NCBI GenBank assembly: GCA_017470715.1
Contig: JAFUYE010000112.1
Span: 1 to 57,646, forward strand
Direction: 5' to 3'
Length of the DNA: 57,646 nucleotides
From: Selenomonadaceae bacterium
GTDB lineage: Bacteria > Bacillota > Negativicutes > Selenomonadales > Selenomonadaceae
The first letter of the stretch is position 1. Each line of letters starts with the position of its first letter. This document shows positions 44,394 to 52,985 of this stretch, one piece after another. Under the pieces are notes generated by a model, which was not told where the DNA came from, searched no databases, and saw only the letters and a list, made by a program, of their open reading frames with translations. The position numbers and the translations under genes are program-made.

Positions 44394-45902
44394 TTATTTC
44401 GCGGCGAATTTTAAAACGCGTTCGGGCATTTCGTCTTTGTCGCAAACGTCTTCATGCAAAATTTTCGCTGTCGACAACGCGGCAAGATTTTTCGGAATCT
44501 TAACGTTCGTTAAGCGGTTGAGCAAATCTAGTTGCTTGAGATCGTCGACGCCGTCCGTTGATTCACCGATAGCCTGCAAAACCGCGTTCGTAAACTTGTA
44601 CGGGCTTGCAGTCGAGGCACTCAGTACGGGCGTTAAATCTTTCGTCCTGCCGCGATATTTGCTCAAAGCCGCGACAGCAACCGCGCTGTGTGTGTCCATG
44701 ACGTATCCGAACGAATCACGAATTCGGCGAATGAAGTCGAGCGTTTCTTCTTCCGTGACAACTTCCGCGTGAAAAATTTTGTCGAGCCGGTCTTTCAACT
44801 TGCGGTCAATTTTGTACTTGCCGAGCGTCGAAAGTTCGTTCATGTAACGTGCAACCTGTTTGTAATCGCCGTTCGTTTCGTGATACAAAAGCCGTTCCAA
44901 GTTGCTGGAAATCAAAATGTCCATTGACGGCGTGATTGTCTTGAAAAAATTTCTGTTGCGATTGTAAACGCCCGTCCTGAAAAATTCCGTGAGCACGTCA
45001 TTTTTGTTCGACGCGCAGATTAATTTTTTGACGGGCAAGCCCATGCGCATTGCGTAATAAGCCGCCAAAATGTTTCCGAAATTGCCCGTCGGAACGCTGA
45101 CGTTAATTTTGTCGCCGAGCTTGATTTGTTTCGATTTAATCAATTCGACGTAGCCCGAAAAGTAATAGACGATTTGCGGGACGAGCCGACCCCAGTTGAT
45201 TGAATTCGCGCTGGAAAGTTTTACGCCAAGTTTGTCGAGTTCGTCGCGAATTTTTTCGTCGCCGAAAATTTTCTTGACGCCGTTTTGACAGTCGTCGAAA
45301 TTTCCGCGAACAGCCGTGACGTTGACATTGTCGCCGGTCTGCGTAACCATCTGCAAGCGTTGAATTTTGCTGACACCGCCGTCGGGATAAAAAACCATGA
45401 CTTTCGTTTGAGGCACGTCCGCGAAGCCCGCAAGTGCCGCTTTGCCCGTGTCGCCCGAAGTTGCAACCAGAATCAAAATTTCTTTCGTTTCGCCGACTTT
45501 TTTCAACGCCATACGCATCAAATGCGGCAACATTTGCAACGCCACATCTTTGAACGCGGAAGTCGGACCGTGCCACAATTCCATTTCGCCGACGGGAGCA
45601 ATGGGATTTTTCGGATCTTGAATCAAAATTGCAACGGGCACCCGCGCAGATACGTCAAACCAGTTGTAAGCCAGTTCCGCGCATTCGCCGAGTTCATCCG
45701 CCGTGTAATCCGTCAAAAATTTTTCGAGTAACCATTCTGCGCGTTGTTCGTAATTTTTGCCTATGAGTTCGCCAATTTCTTCGATTGTAACTTTTGGAAT
45801 TTTTTCCGGTACGAAAAGACCGCCGTCCGCCGCAAGCCCGCGAAGAATTGCCTCCGCCGAATTTATCGGCGTGATTTTGGAACGCGTGCTGATATATTTC
45901 AA
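44394..45902 (-). CDS. thrC: Threonine synthase
   Basis: 502 residues, TTG start with GGAGG 7 nt upstream. PLP lysine K118 in HGPTSAFKDVALQ; phosphate loop ATSGDTGKAAL. Converts O-phosphohomoserine to threonine. Long form (about 500 residues) as in E. coli and yeast. Preceded by a short leader frame (45899-46027). Confidence 0.95.
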   Translation of the reverse strand: MKYISTRSKITPINSAEAILRGLAADGGLFVPEKIPKVTIEEIGELIGKNYEQRAEWLLEKFLTDYTADELGECAELAYNWFDVSARVPVAILIQDPKNPIAPVGEMELWHGPTSAFKDVALQMLPHLMRMALKKVGETKEILILVATSGDTGKAALAGFADVPQTKVMVFYPDGGVSKIQRLQMVTQTGDNVNVTAVRGNFDDCQNGVKKIFGDEKIRDELDKLGVKLSSANSINWGRLVPQIVYYFSGYVELIKSKQIKLGDKINVSVPTGNFGNILAAYYAMRMGLPVKKLICASNKNDVLTEFFRTGVYNRNRNFFKTITPSMDILISSNLERLLYHETNGDYKQVARYMNELSTLGKYKIDRKLKDRLDKIFHAEVVTEEETLDFIRRIRDSFGYVMDTHSAVAVAALSKYRGRTKDLTPVLSASTASPYKFTNAVLQAIGESTDGVDDLKQLDLLNRLTNVKIPKNLAALSTAKILHEDVCDKDEMPERVLKFAAK

Positions 45903-46027
45903 ATTAAAACCTCCTTGAACTTAAAGCTTACAGAATTCACACTTGAGCTTGTTAATGTCTGCAAAATTTTATCAAAAATCTCATCGGTAACTTTCCGGGA
46001 TTTTTGTATGCCGTGTAATTTCGGCAT
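45899..46027 (-). CDS. Possible 42-codon leader ORF of thrC
   Basis: ATG, then KLHGIQKSRKVTDEIFDKIL and a tail; the stop TGA overlaps the TTG of thrC. It would begin only ~6 nt after the inferred transcription start, with no ribosome site, so translation is uncertain. It has no run of threonine or isoleucine codons and so is not a classic attenuator peptide. Confidence 0.28.
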   Translation of the reverse strand: MPKLHGIQKSRKVTDEIFDKILQTLTSSSVNSVSFKFKEVLI

Positions 46028-46039
46028 TGCTTACTTGAA

Positions 46040-46068
46040 ATTATAGCTTGACTTGTCATATTCGTAAA
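46040..46068 (-). promoter_or_regulatory. Probable thrC promoter
   Basis: Minus strand TTTACG (46063-46068), 17-bp spacer, TATAAT (46040-46045). Confidence 0.55.
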
Positions 46069-46121
46069 TCCCAAAAGCTGAACATTTGACTGCCGAGGAT
46101 TTTTGTTGCCGAAAATTTTTC

Positions 46122-46337
46122 TTACAAGACAATATGCGCCATGACGAAGCCGACGCAGCAACCGCTTATGACGCCGATTAAACCGGGAATCATGAATGAA
46201 TGATTCAAAATGTATTTGCCGATTCGCGTTGTGCCCGAACGGTCGAAGCCGATACAAGCCAAGTCGGACGGATATGTCGGCAGGAAGAAGTAACAGTAGC
46301 ACGCGCTGATAAACGACATGATGATAACCGGATGTCT
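46122..46337 (-). pseudogene. 3' fragment of a Dcu-type C4-dicarboxylate transporter gene
   Basis: Codes for about 70 C-terminal residues (FFLPTYPSDLACIGFDRSGT, then TRIGKYILNHSFMIPGLIGV and CCVGFVMAHIV), matching the ends of DcuA/DcuB fumarate-succinate antiporters. The upstream ~370 residues are missing; homology stops where the prophage integrase gene begins. The 5' part should lie beyond the right prophage end, outside this window. Confidence 0.8.
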
Positions 46338-46351
46338 GCGCCTTGTCTGCA

Positions 46352-47545
46352 TTAACGAGTTACCTGCCAATTTTTAGCAAAAATCGCCGCCGTATCTTCC
46401 TGTAACTTGAACGTGTTGTGCGTGTACAGATTTTGGGTAATGATGGCATTTGTATGACCGAGCCGCCCCGCGACACCTTTGGGCGTTGCGCCGTCCTCTA
46501 TCAGCCGGGTAGCGTGTGTGTGTCGGAACGAATGTGCGTTTAAGCCCTCGTTCCTCAAGGCGACTACAATGACATTGTGCAACATTAATCGCCCGTCGTT
46601 GCGAATACAAATCAACGAAACTTTTTCGCCGTCGGGCGCGGGTAAACTATTCGACCGTCTTTCGATATGTCCGTCACTTTCGCGATAAATGTAAATATAA
46701 GCGTCGCCGCAAGATTTTTCGTTTTCGGCTTGTTGAAGTTGCCAACGTTTGAGTTCGCCGAGTAAAAAATCGTCGATAAGCACATAACGGTTGCTTGATT
46801 CGGTTTTGAGCGTCGTGAAGAAATAGCCGCGTTTGTTGAGATATTGTATTTGTCGGCGCAAAGTAATTTTCTTCGCGTCAAAATCAACATCCTGCCACAG
46901 CAAGCCCAAAACTTCACCGAGGCGCATACCCGTATGATAAAACAGCAACAGCAGGATATAAAACGGTGTACCGAACGGATATTTTTCGAGTAACGCGGCA
47001 AATTGTTCAGGCGTGATAATATGACGCTTGACGATATTTTTAGGCGCGTTTTTCGGGATTTCGATATATGCGGCGGGATTCGATTGAATCAGTTGCGCGG
47101 GATAAACTGCGTATTTTAAGGCGTTGTGAATCAGTGCATATATAACTGACAGCGTGTTTCGTGCCAATCCTCCGCGCAAGAGGCTTTTCATCCACTCGTT
47201 GAGCATTGCCGGCGTCAGTTCCTGTACTTTCAATTCGCCCAAATGCGGCAGGATATGATTCATCAAATGCGATTGATAAGTTTGCATTGTTGTCGGCTTG
47301 ACGTTAAGGGCGACTTCGTTATCAAGCCACGCGGTCATAAAATCTTTGAGCGTGATTTTTTCGCTCGTGATGCCGATATTGCCGTGAAGATAATCGTTGT
47401 ACGCCGCGACGCCCGCTTTATACGCGTCCGATTTCGTAGCGAAACCGCCTTTTTCGACGACTTTGCGCTTGCCGTCGGCAGTTTTGCCCGCCTCGAAAAT
47501 GTAGCTGAAAGTCTTGCCGCGTTTGCGTGTTCGGACTTGTGCCAT
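46352..47545 (-). CDS. int: Phage tyrosine integrase
   Basis: 397 residues; ATG at 47545 (GGCGG upstream), three codons inside the longest frame. N-terminal AP2-like arm-binding part, SAM-like core-binding domain (MTAWLDNEVALNVKPTTMQTY region), and catalytic domain with R in TGMRLGEVLGL, HSFRHTHAT, a GHTN segment and the nucleophile Y in NLYTH. It marks the left end of the prophage and points outward, toward the dcu fragment. Confidence 0.95.
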   Translation of the reverse strand: MAQVRTRKRGKTFSYIFEAGKTADGKRKVVEKGGFATKSDAYKAGVAAYNDYLHGNIGITSEKITLKDFMTAWLDNEVALNVKPTTMQTYQSHLMNHILPHLGELKVQELTPAMLNEWMKSLLRGGLARNTLSVIYALIHNALKYAVYPAQLIQSNPAAYIEIPKNAPKNIVKRHIITPEQFAALLEKYPFGTPFYILLLLFYHTGMRLGEVLGLLWQDVDFDAKKITLRRQIQYLNKRGYFFTTLKTESSNRYVLIDDFLLGELKRWQLQQAENEKSCGDAYIYIYRESDGHIERRSNSLPAPDGEKVSLICIRNDGRLMLHNVIVVALRNEGLNAHSFRHTHATRLIEDGATPKGVAGRLGHTNAIITQNLYTHNTFKLQEDTAAIFAKNWQVTR

Positions 47546-47561
47546 CAAATTCACCGCCTAA

Positions 47562-47597
47562 AAAATTACCCTCCGCCGAGGAGGGCTTTTTTATTTT
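47562..47597. terminator. Terminator upstream of integrase
   Basis: CCCTCC (47569-47574) / GGAGGG (47580-47585) with A-run left and T-run right. It can stop minus-strand transcripts entering int, or plus-strand ones entering the prophage. Confidence 0.75.
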
Positions 47598-47795
47598 TCT
47601 ACCGTGTTGGTACTTAGAAATTCATACAGCGCGAAAACTTTTGCCATTTCCGATATTTCAGCCGCCGTAAATTCGCGTTCGCCGAATGTCCTGCCTTCAA
47701 AGCGGAATTTTGCGCCGCCGCCGCGTCGAGAATCGCTTGCGCGAACAGGCTAAGTTGTTCGACCTTCGCCGCTGGTGCTTGCGGGAACAAGCTTT
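47593..47795 (-). pseudogene. Broken small phage gene (tentative)
   Basis: Two minus-strand frames that look coding adjoin here: an upstream part reading SLFPQAPAAKVEQLSLFAQA and a downstream part reading RFEGRTFGEREFTAAEISEM and ending FLSTNTVEK. They are in different frames and the second has no start, so this looks like one gene with a frameshift. No family recognised. Confidence 0.35.
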
Positions 47796-47866
47796 GAATT
47801 CCCGCCGAAAAGAATCACGCGGGCGAAGAATGGACGGCGAATCAGTTAGCGTCAGCGGGCGTTGTG

Positions 47867-48019
47867 ATGGCGGACGGCTCGTCGGGACAAGCGGGCGAAG
47901 TGTTGTCGCGGGAAGAAAAGCGGTTGTTGGAAGAATTCCGCCGAATGCCCGCCGATTCTCAAAAGCACGTGCGCGGCTTGATTCGGGCGATTGTCGGCGC
48001 GAAAGTCGAGAGCGATTGA
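47867..48019 (+). CDS. Short phage ORF, possible regulator C-terminal fragment
   Basis: 50 codons from an ATG without a good ribosome site; the frame is open for ~22 further codons upstream. LSREEKRLLEEFRRMPADSQ resembles the helical end of XRE-type phage repressors, but no helix-turn-helix is found upstream. Could be a remnant. The rest of 47600-48250 shows no convincing gene. Confidence 0.35.
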   Translation: MADGSSGQAGEVLSREEKRLLEEFRRMPADSQKHVRGLIRAIVGAKVESD

Positions 48020-48246
48020 CGGGCGATAAGTTGTTGGTGCTCGTTGAACGCGTCGTCGTCGGTTATTGGTACCGATAAGGTTTGAATGGAGAAGACTTGA
48101 AGATAATTACCGTTTATTCTTTTGAGTACTCGGAATGAAGAACGAATTGGATTTTGAGAAAAGACCCCTATACACCCACATTCGCTGACGCGAAAAAAAA
48201 TAAACATCCGGCTTTGTATGGCGAATTGGGTTGGAACGCGAGGGGC

Positions 48247-48282
48247 AAAAAAAAAAGACCTCGTCGGGCGACGGGGTTTTTT
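48247..48282 (+). terminator. Terminator before terminase operon
   Basis: CCTCGTC (48259-48265) / GACGGGG (48270-48276) followed by TTTTTT on the plus strand. Confidence 0.75.
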
Positions 48283-48298
48283 GATTGGTGGTGATGAA

Positions 48299-48742
48299 AT
48301 GGAGGGAAAAGAATTAAGCGAACGACAGAAGCGGTTCGTAGATTATTTCGTACAGACGGGGAACGCGGCGAAAGCGGCGCGGCTGGCGGGCTATTCGGAA
48401 AAATCGGCGCGAGAGACAGGGAAGGAACAATTACAAAAGCCGTATGTTCGGAAGGCGGTGGATGAGAAATTGGCTGAGTTATCGAACGAGCGAACGGCGA
48501 AGGCGCAAGAGATATTGGAGTATTTGACTTCGGTCATGCGCGGGGAGCAGACGGACGAAATGGCGATGAATGTCGGATTAGGCGGCGGCGTGACGCGAGT
48601 GGAAAAAGTCCGAATAGCGGTCGGCGCGAAGGAAAGATTGAAGGCGGCTGAAATGTTGGCTAAGGTGCACGGGCTTTTCATTACGCGCCAAGAGCTTGAA
48701 ATATCGGGAACAGTACCGGTGGTGATAAAAGATGACATCTGA
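48299..48742 (+). CDS. terS: Phage terminase small subunit
   Basis: 147 residues from ATG 48299, preceded by GGTGGTG. LSERQKRFVDYFVQTGNAAK and ARLAGYSEKSA form the DNA-binding helix-turn-helix of Terminase_2 proteins; a C-terminal helical part follows. It recognises the packaging site. Overlaps terL by 11 nt. Confidence 0.92.
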   Translation: MEGKELSERQKRFVDYFVQTGNAAKAARLAGYSEKSARETGKEQLQKPYVRKAVDEKLAELSNERTAKAQEILEYLTSVMRGEQTDEMAMNVGLGGGVTRVEKVRIAVGAKERLKAAEMLAKVHGLFITRQELEISGTVPVVIKDDI

Positions 48743-49132
48743 GGCGGTCACGCTGTCGGTTCGTGAAATCGTCGGCGGGGGCTATGATGAATTCTGGCGG
48801 AGCAAAAAGCGGTATGTGGTTTGCAAGGGTTCGCGTGCGTCAAAGAAATCGACGACGGCGGCATTAAAGCTGATTGTACGGCTAATGCAAATGCCGTTGG
48901 CGAACGCGTTGGTTGTGCGACAAACGGCGGCGACGCTCAAAGATTCGTGTTACGCGCAGTTACGTTGGGCGATAAACCGATTGGGCGTCGAAAGCTTTTG
49001 GAAATGCACGGTCAACCCTTTGCAAATGGTTTATATTCCGACCGGGCAAAAGATAATTTTTCGCGGACTGGACGACGCTTTTAAGATAACGTCAATCGCG
49101 GTCGAAAAGGGACATTTATGTTTCGCGTGGCT
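48732..49132 (+). CDS. terL: Phage terminase large subunit, exon 1
   Basis: First 133 codons and two bases of the packaging motor: ATPase P-loop GSRASKKST near residues 33-41 and KLIVRLMQMPLANALVVRQT. Without splicing the frame runs 18 codons into the intron and stops at 49187. Joining 49132 to 49501 gives 1386 nt, 461 residues, with codon CT+A at the junction and a continuous TerL (FAWL, then EEAFEVSEEAF). Confidence 0.93.
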
Positions 49133-49500
49133 TAACCGAAATCAGGTCACGATAAACTCCTCTAACTGCTGGGAACTCCTAACGTAAAGCCGAGGACAAT
49201 CAGCAACGAAGTCACTTTACTTAAGGGAGATTTTACCACAAAAGCGGCGACAAAACAAGCTGTAATGCGGTTTTTCTTGGATTCAAAGCCCGTTTTCGGC
49301 GGGTGAAAAAGTGAAGTGAAACGCTCAACGACTATCGAAAAACGGAAGGCACTTTCGGGAACGGGAGTGCTTTTTTCGCGAGTAGAGTAGGGCTCAAGCG
49401 GGCTCGAAATGGGGAGGGCGGGCAACCGTCAAGATATAGTCTGAACTGCGCGGAAACGTGCAGAGACTTCGCGGACGCGGTGAAGTCGCAACACACATTG
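49133..49500 (+). ncRNA. Group I self-splicing intron in terL (no internal ORF)
   Basis: 368 nt. The exon ends in T and the intron ends in G, as group I chemistry needs. P1: exon CGTGGCT pairs with GGTCACG at 49146-49152, placing a U-G pair at the splice site. Core: CTGCTGGGAACTCC with GTAAAGCC, GGACAATCAGCAACGAAG, CAACGACTATCG, GGGCTCAAGCGGGCTCGAAA and AAGATATAGTCTG, closely like the phage T4 td intron (IA2-like). No endonuclease gene lies inside. Confidence 0.93.
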
Positions 49501-50485
49501 AGAAGAAGCTTTTGAAGTCTCGGAAGAGGCATTCAATCGCGTAGACGAATCCCTGCGCGGGCAGTTGCCCGAAGGGTACTATATTCAATGGATTCTAAGC
49601 TTTAATCCGTATAGTTCAAGTTCGTGGCTGAAGGCGCGATTCTTCGACAAGCCGAATGAAAACGTTTTGGCGATGACGACAACTTATCGTTGCAACGAAT
49701 TCTTGTCGGACGCGGACAGAGCCCTTTTTGAGGAAATTCGGCGAACGGAGCCGGAACGGGCAAAAATTATTTGTGATGGCTGTTGGGGAATTGAAAGCGG
49801 GCAATACTTCAGCGAGTGGCGCGAAAGCTTGCATGTGGTCAAGCCGTTTGCGATACCCAAAGAGTGGATGAAGTTTCGGGCAATGGACTTTGGACAAGCG
49901 CGACCGTATGCAGTGCTTTGGTTTGCGGTGGACTTTGACGGGAACATGTACGCTTATCGTGAACTGTACGGCTGGGGCGGCAAGCCCAATGTCGGGACGG
50001 GCGAGACGGCGAAACAAATCGGCGAACGAATAGTCGCGCTTGAAGACCCGAAAGAAGGTTTGCGCTACGGCGTTCTTGATTCTGCATGTTGGGCGAGAAC
50101 AGGCGTAACTGCTCCGACGATTGAAGAGGAGCTGAATAAGGTACTTATAAAAAATCGGTTGGTGCCTTTCGGGAAAAGCTCAAAAGGTCGTCTCGAAGGC
50201 GCGAACGCATTCAAACAACGACTTGTCGGGAACGTGATGGACGACGGGACGCAAAAGCCCGCGATTTACTTTTTCTCGACTTGCATTCACACAATCCGAA
50301 CGATACCGATGATTGGACACGACAAACACAAGCCGGAACTTCCCGATACCGACGCCGAAGACCACGCCTACGACTGCGTACAGTATGCTTGTTCTTCGCG
50401 CCCGTGGACACCGATGAAGAAAAAGCCCGCGCAGATTCGCGACGCTTGGAGAACGGAGCCGAAGCGGTCGGCATGGACTTTCTAA
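49501..50485 (+). CDS. terL: Phage terminase large subunit, exon 2
   Basis: Rest of TerL: the ATPase-linked LPEGYYIQWILSFNPYSSSS segment, then the RNase H-like nuclease with AMDFGQARPYAVLW (first acidic site), YGVLDSACWAR and DTDAEDHAYDCVQYA (last acidic site). It powers DNA entry into the capsid and cuts the concatemer. Confidence 0.93.
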
Positions 50486-50497
50486 AAGGAGACTGCA

Positions 50498-50779
50498 ATG
50501 AACGAATTGGAACAACGGGTTGAAAAGCTCGAACAGGAATTGCCGACGCTCAAATGCATACAAATGCGCCATAGGATGACGCGTGCACGGGACGGCTGGT
50601 GTAAACAAACTCGAACACTTGAGCAAGTCAAAGAATTCGGGGAACTGTGCAAGCCGCTTGTCGATTGGCTTCAAAGAAATTACGAGGTCGCACAGACGAT
50701 AATCATAACGCCCGAAAGCGCAACACTTTACGGCGGAGAAATCGGAGTGCCTTTTGATTGGGATTATGTGACGCCTTGA
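50498..50779 (+). CDS. Hypothetical phage protein
   Basis: 93 residues with AAAGGAG upstream. N-terminal coiled coil (NELEQRVEKLEQELPTLKC), basic middle, acidic-aromatic end (GVPFDWDYVTP). Lies between terL and the portal gene start. Family not recognised. Confidence 0.7.
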   Translation: MNELEQRVEKLEQELPTLKCIQMRHRMTRARDGWCKQTRTLEQVKEFGELCKPLVDWLQRNYEVAQTIIITPESATLYGGEIGVPFDWDYVTP

Positions 50780-50808
50780 AGTCACGCATTTGAAAGGAGG
50801 TGAGTGCA

Positions 50809-50940
50809 TTGAACGAAGAAAATTTGAACGGCGAAGAATTGGACGTAACGCGAAACATTATGCCCGAACCGACGGGAAGTCTTGCCCGTTGTCGCAAGTG
50901 GTTTGAAGCGGCAGTGGACGACACAAAAAAAAGAAATTGA
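50809..50940 (+). pseudogene. Portal protein gene, 5' fragment
   Basis: 43 codons from a TTG with AAAGGAGG upstream, ending in a TGA that is part of the -35 box of the HNH element. LARCRKWFEAAVDDTKK resembles the first helix of P22-type portal proteins. The frame is cut off here. Confidence 0.6.
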
Positions 50941-50965
50941 CCCGCGTGATTCATTGTGCTAAAGT
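50937..50965 (+). promoter_or_regulatory. Promoter of HNH gene 1
   Basis: TTGACC (50937-50942), 17-bp spacer, TAAAGT (50960-50965) preceded by TG-N. Identical boxes and spacing precede HNH genes 2 and 3. Confidence 0.7.
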
Positions 50966-51071
50966 GATTCTGTAAGACATTCACATTGCACGCTGAAGCG
51001 CAAGCCAATTTCTTTTTCGGCATTTTAATCGTTTCGGCGTGTAAAGTCAATTACATGCGGAGGCGATTTGT
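50966..51071 (+). ncRNA. Structured leader of HNH gene 1
   Basis: Conserved ~105-nt leader. Stem CACGCTGAAGCG (50989-51000) / CGTTTCGGCGTG (51030-51041), loop AGCCAATTTCTTTTTCG-rich, then GTCAATT and the GGAGG ribosome site. The stem is retained in the other two leaders with changes on both sides. Confidence 0.65.
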
Positions 51072-51731
51072 ATGACGTGCAAAGCCGAAAAAATGTTTAT
51101 TGCGGAGCTGTACAAGCTTTCACCGACGGCACAGGATTTTGCAAGAAAACTTTTAGCACAATTCGACGCCGCGAAAAAAGCGACGAACTCTACCGTCGAG
51201 AATTTACCTGACGAAATTTGGCGCGATGTTATCGGTTTTGAAGGGCTTTATCGAATCAGCAATTTTGGACGCGTGAACAGCTTGCGTTGGGCGGGCGGAC
51301 GAATCATGAAGCCGAAAATCAGCAACTTCGGGTATCCTTGTCTGACGCTGTTCAAAGACGGGAAAAAATTTTTCACCGCCGTACATTTACTCGTTGCGCG
51401 TGCGTTCGTTCCTAATCCCGACGGTAAGCCGGTCGTTCACCACAAAGATAACAATCCCGGAAATCCACGCGCCGATAATCTCGAATGGGTGACTTACAGC
51501 GAAAACGAATATTATGCATTTCAATCCGGTCGAAAAAAAGGCATGTTCGGCGAAGAAAACCCCGGTGCAAAATTGAGCAACGAAGATGTACGGCAAATTC
51601 TCGAACTTTATGTTGAGGGCGACAAAAATTTCGGCGGCAAAGCTTTGGCTGAAAGATTCGGTGTAACTCCCGCATCAATCTCAAACATCATCTGCGGTAA
51701 GACTTTTAAACACATTCAACGAACGGAGTAA
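51072..51731 (+). CDS. HNH homing-type endonuclease 1 (NUMOD4-HNH)
   Basis: 219 residues. NUMOD4 segment (DEIWRDVIGFEGLYRISNFG) then HNH: HLLVARAFVPNP, VVHHKDNNPGNPRADNLEWV (two His and an Asn). The C-terminal helix-turn-helix (LAERFGVTPASISNIICGKT) would bind DNA. Homing endonucleases cut an allele lacking the insert and are copied in by repair. It separates the two portal gene parts. Confidence 0.93.
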   Translation: MTCKAEKMFIAELYKLSPTAQDFARKLLAQFDAAKKATNSTVENLPDEIWRDVIGFEGLYRISNFGRVNSLRWAGGRIMKPKISNFGYPCLTLFKDGKKFFTAVHLLVARAFVPNPDGKPVVHHKDNNPGNPRADNLEWVTYSENEYYAFQSGRKKGMFGEENPGAKLSNEDVRQILELYVEGDKNFGGKALAERFGVTPASISNIICGKTFKHIQRTE

Positions 51732-51732
51732 C

Positions 51733-52794
51733 GACACACCCGCAGGTTTTGTTCGCGACCTCAAAGACCCGCAACGGGAAGTCAACAAGCGGCGTGTTCA
51801 GGAACTTCATCTTTTGGACACCACGGCTTCGGGCGGCGGCTGGATTGAAGAAGGCGCAATGTCGCCCGACCAAGAAGAAGAATTCAAGCGTCTGAACAAC
51901 GTCCCCGGTCACTTCAACAAATTGACGCCGGGCGGTTTGGACAGAGTGCGCGAACGTGAACCGAAAAGCCCGCCCGTTGCGATAATTCAAGCGGAACAAC
52001 AGGCAAGCGAGGACTTGAAGACAATCAGCGGGATTAACGAAAGTCTTTTGGGCGTCGACGTTCCCAGTCACGCGAGCGGCAGAGCGATTGAACTTCGTCA
52101 AAAGCAAGCGGTCACGCATTTGGCTGTGATTTTCGACGCGCTCAGAAGGGCGAAGAAACGCATTGCGAATTTGCTTTGGGGACGGCGCGGACATGCGGGC
52201 GTTATTCCGCAATTCTACACGGCGGAGAAAGCTTATCGCATTGAAGGCGAAAACGGTCAACAATTCGTCACCATCAATCAGCAAATCGTTCAGCAAGACC
52301 CGATAGCGGGCGTGATTGTCCACACGCTCAACGACTTATCGCAAGGCGAATTCGACATTGTCATTTCGGACGTTGAATCTTCGACGACGCAACGACAGGC
52401 GCAGTTGTGGAGCTTGATTGACGCCGTTTCAAAACTCGGAATCCCCGCCGATTTAATTTTCGATACGGTAATCGACCTTTCCGACTTGCCCAAGAAAAAC
52501 GACATCAAATTGCGCTGGCAACAGCAACAACAGCGTCAACAGGAACAAGCGCAACAACAAATGCAGACGCAAATTCAAATCGAAGAAATCAAAAATCGGG
52601 ACTTCCGACAGACAATCTCGTTCAAAGACGCCCCGTTTCCGATTCAGCTGGCGATGGCGGCGAAGGCGGGCTATGTCGCGCAAGGTACTTTCGCGCTGGC
52701 TCGCCCGCTACTTCGACTTGAGCATTTTCGCGGTGCTCACGGGCACGCAATCGCCTTTCGCGCTCAACGGCGAAGAACTTCCCTACACGATTGA
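51733..52794 (+). pseudogene. Portal protein gene, 3' fragment
   Basis: Begins in frame without a start codon right after the HNH gene 1 stop: PAGFVRDLKDPQREVNKRRV, as in the second half of P22-type portals, then ~310 further residues including a Q-rich helix (QQQQQRQQEQAQQQMQ). About 300 residues that should join it to the 5' fragment are missing. A TTG at 51814 is the first possible start. The last ~35 residues (RPLLRLEHFRGAH) look non-native; the other frame is better from 52673. Confidence 0.75.
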
Positions 52795-52822
52795 GCCGCG
52801 TCCGCAACGCCGTTCGTCTTGA
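52673..52822 (+). CDS. Small phage protein or frameshifted portal end
   Basis: 49 codons in the +1-shifted frame: MSRKVLSRWLARYFDLSIFA, VLTGTQSPFALNGEELPYTI, then a basic end. It looks more protein-like than the overlapping portal frame. Either a short gene overlapping portal or its displaced C-terminus. Weak AAGGCGG upstream. Confidence 0.4.
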   Translation: MSRKVLSRWLARYFDLSIFAVLTGTQSPFALNGEELPYTIEPRPQRRSS

Positions 52823-52850
52823 AGGTCTTTTCGAGGAGCAAAAAAACGAA

Positions 52851-52879
52851 TTGACCTGCGTTATCCTTTGTGCTAAAGT
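52851..52879 (+). promoter_or_regulatory. Promoter of HNH gene 2
   Basis: TTGACC (52851-52856), 17-bp spacer, TAAAGT (52874-52879), TG-extended. Confidence 0.7.
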
Positions 52880-52985
52880 GAAATTGTTCAGAATTCACAC
52901 GGCACACGGGAGCGCAAGCCAATTCATTTTTCGCAATTCTAAACGTTCCCGCGTGTTTTGTAAAGCACAAAGGAGCGTTTTTATT
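52880..52985 (+). ncRNA. Structured leader of HNH gene 2
   Basis: Stem CACACGGGAGCG (52903-52914) / CGTTCCCGCGTG (52944-52955): three adjacent positions differ from leader 1 and their partners differ to match. Loop AAGCCAATTCATTTTTCG. Ribosome site AAAGGAG. Confidence 0.65.

Noticed and set aside
45903-46121. tRNA or attachment-site tRNA near the integrase
   Set aside because: No cloverleaf could be found; the prophage abuts a dcu coding fragment instead.
47686-48078. Plus-strand ORF of 130 codons
   Set aside because: Very arginine-rich with no hydrophobic core and no ribosome site; the overlapping frame ending at 48019 looks more like protein.
50966-51071. HEARO-type RNA or group I intron around the HNH genes
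   Set aside because: The proteins are NUMOD4/zinc-finger HNH enzymes, not the RNA-guided OrfB-like type, and no group I core motifs occur in the leaders or 3' flanks.
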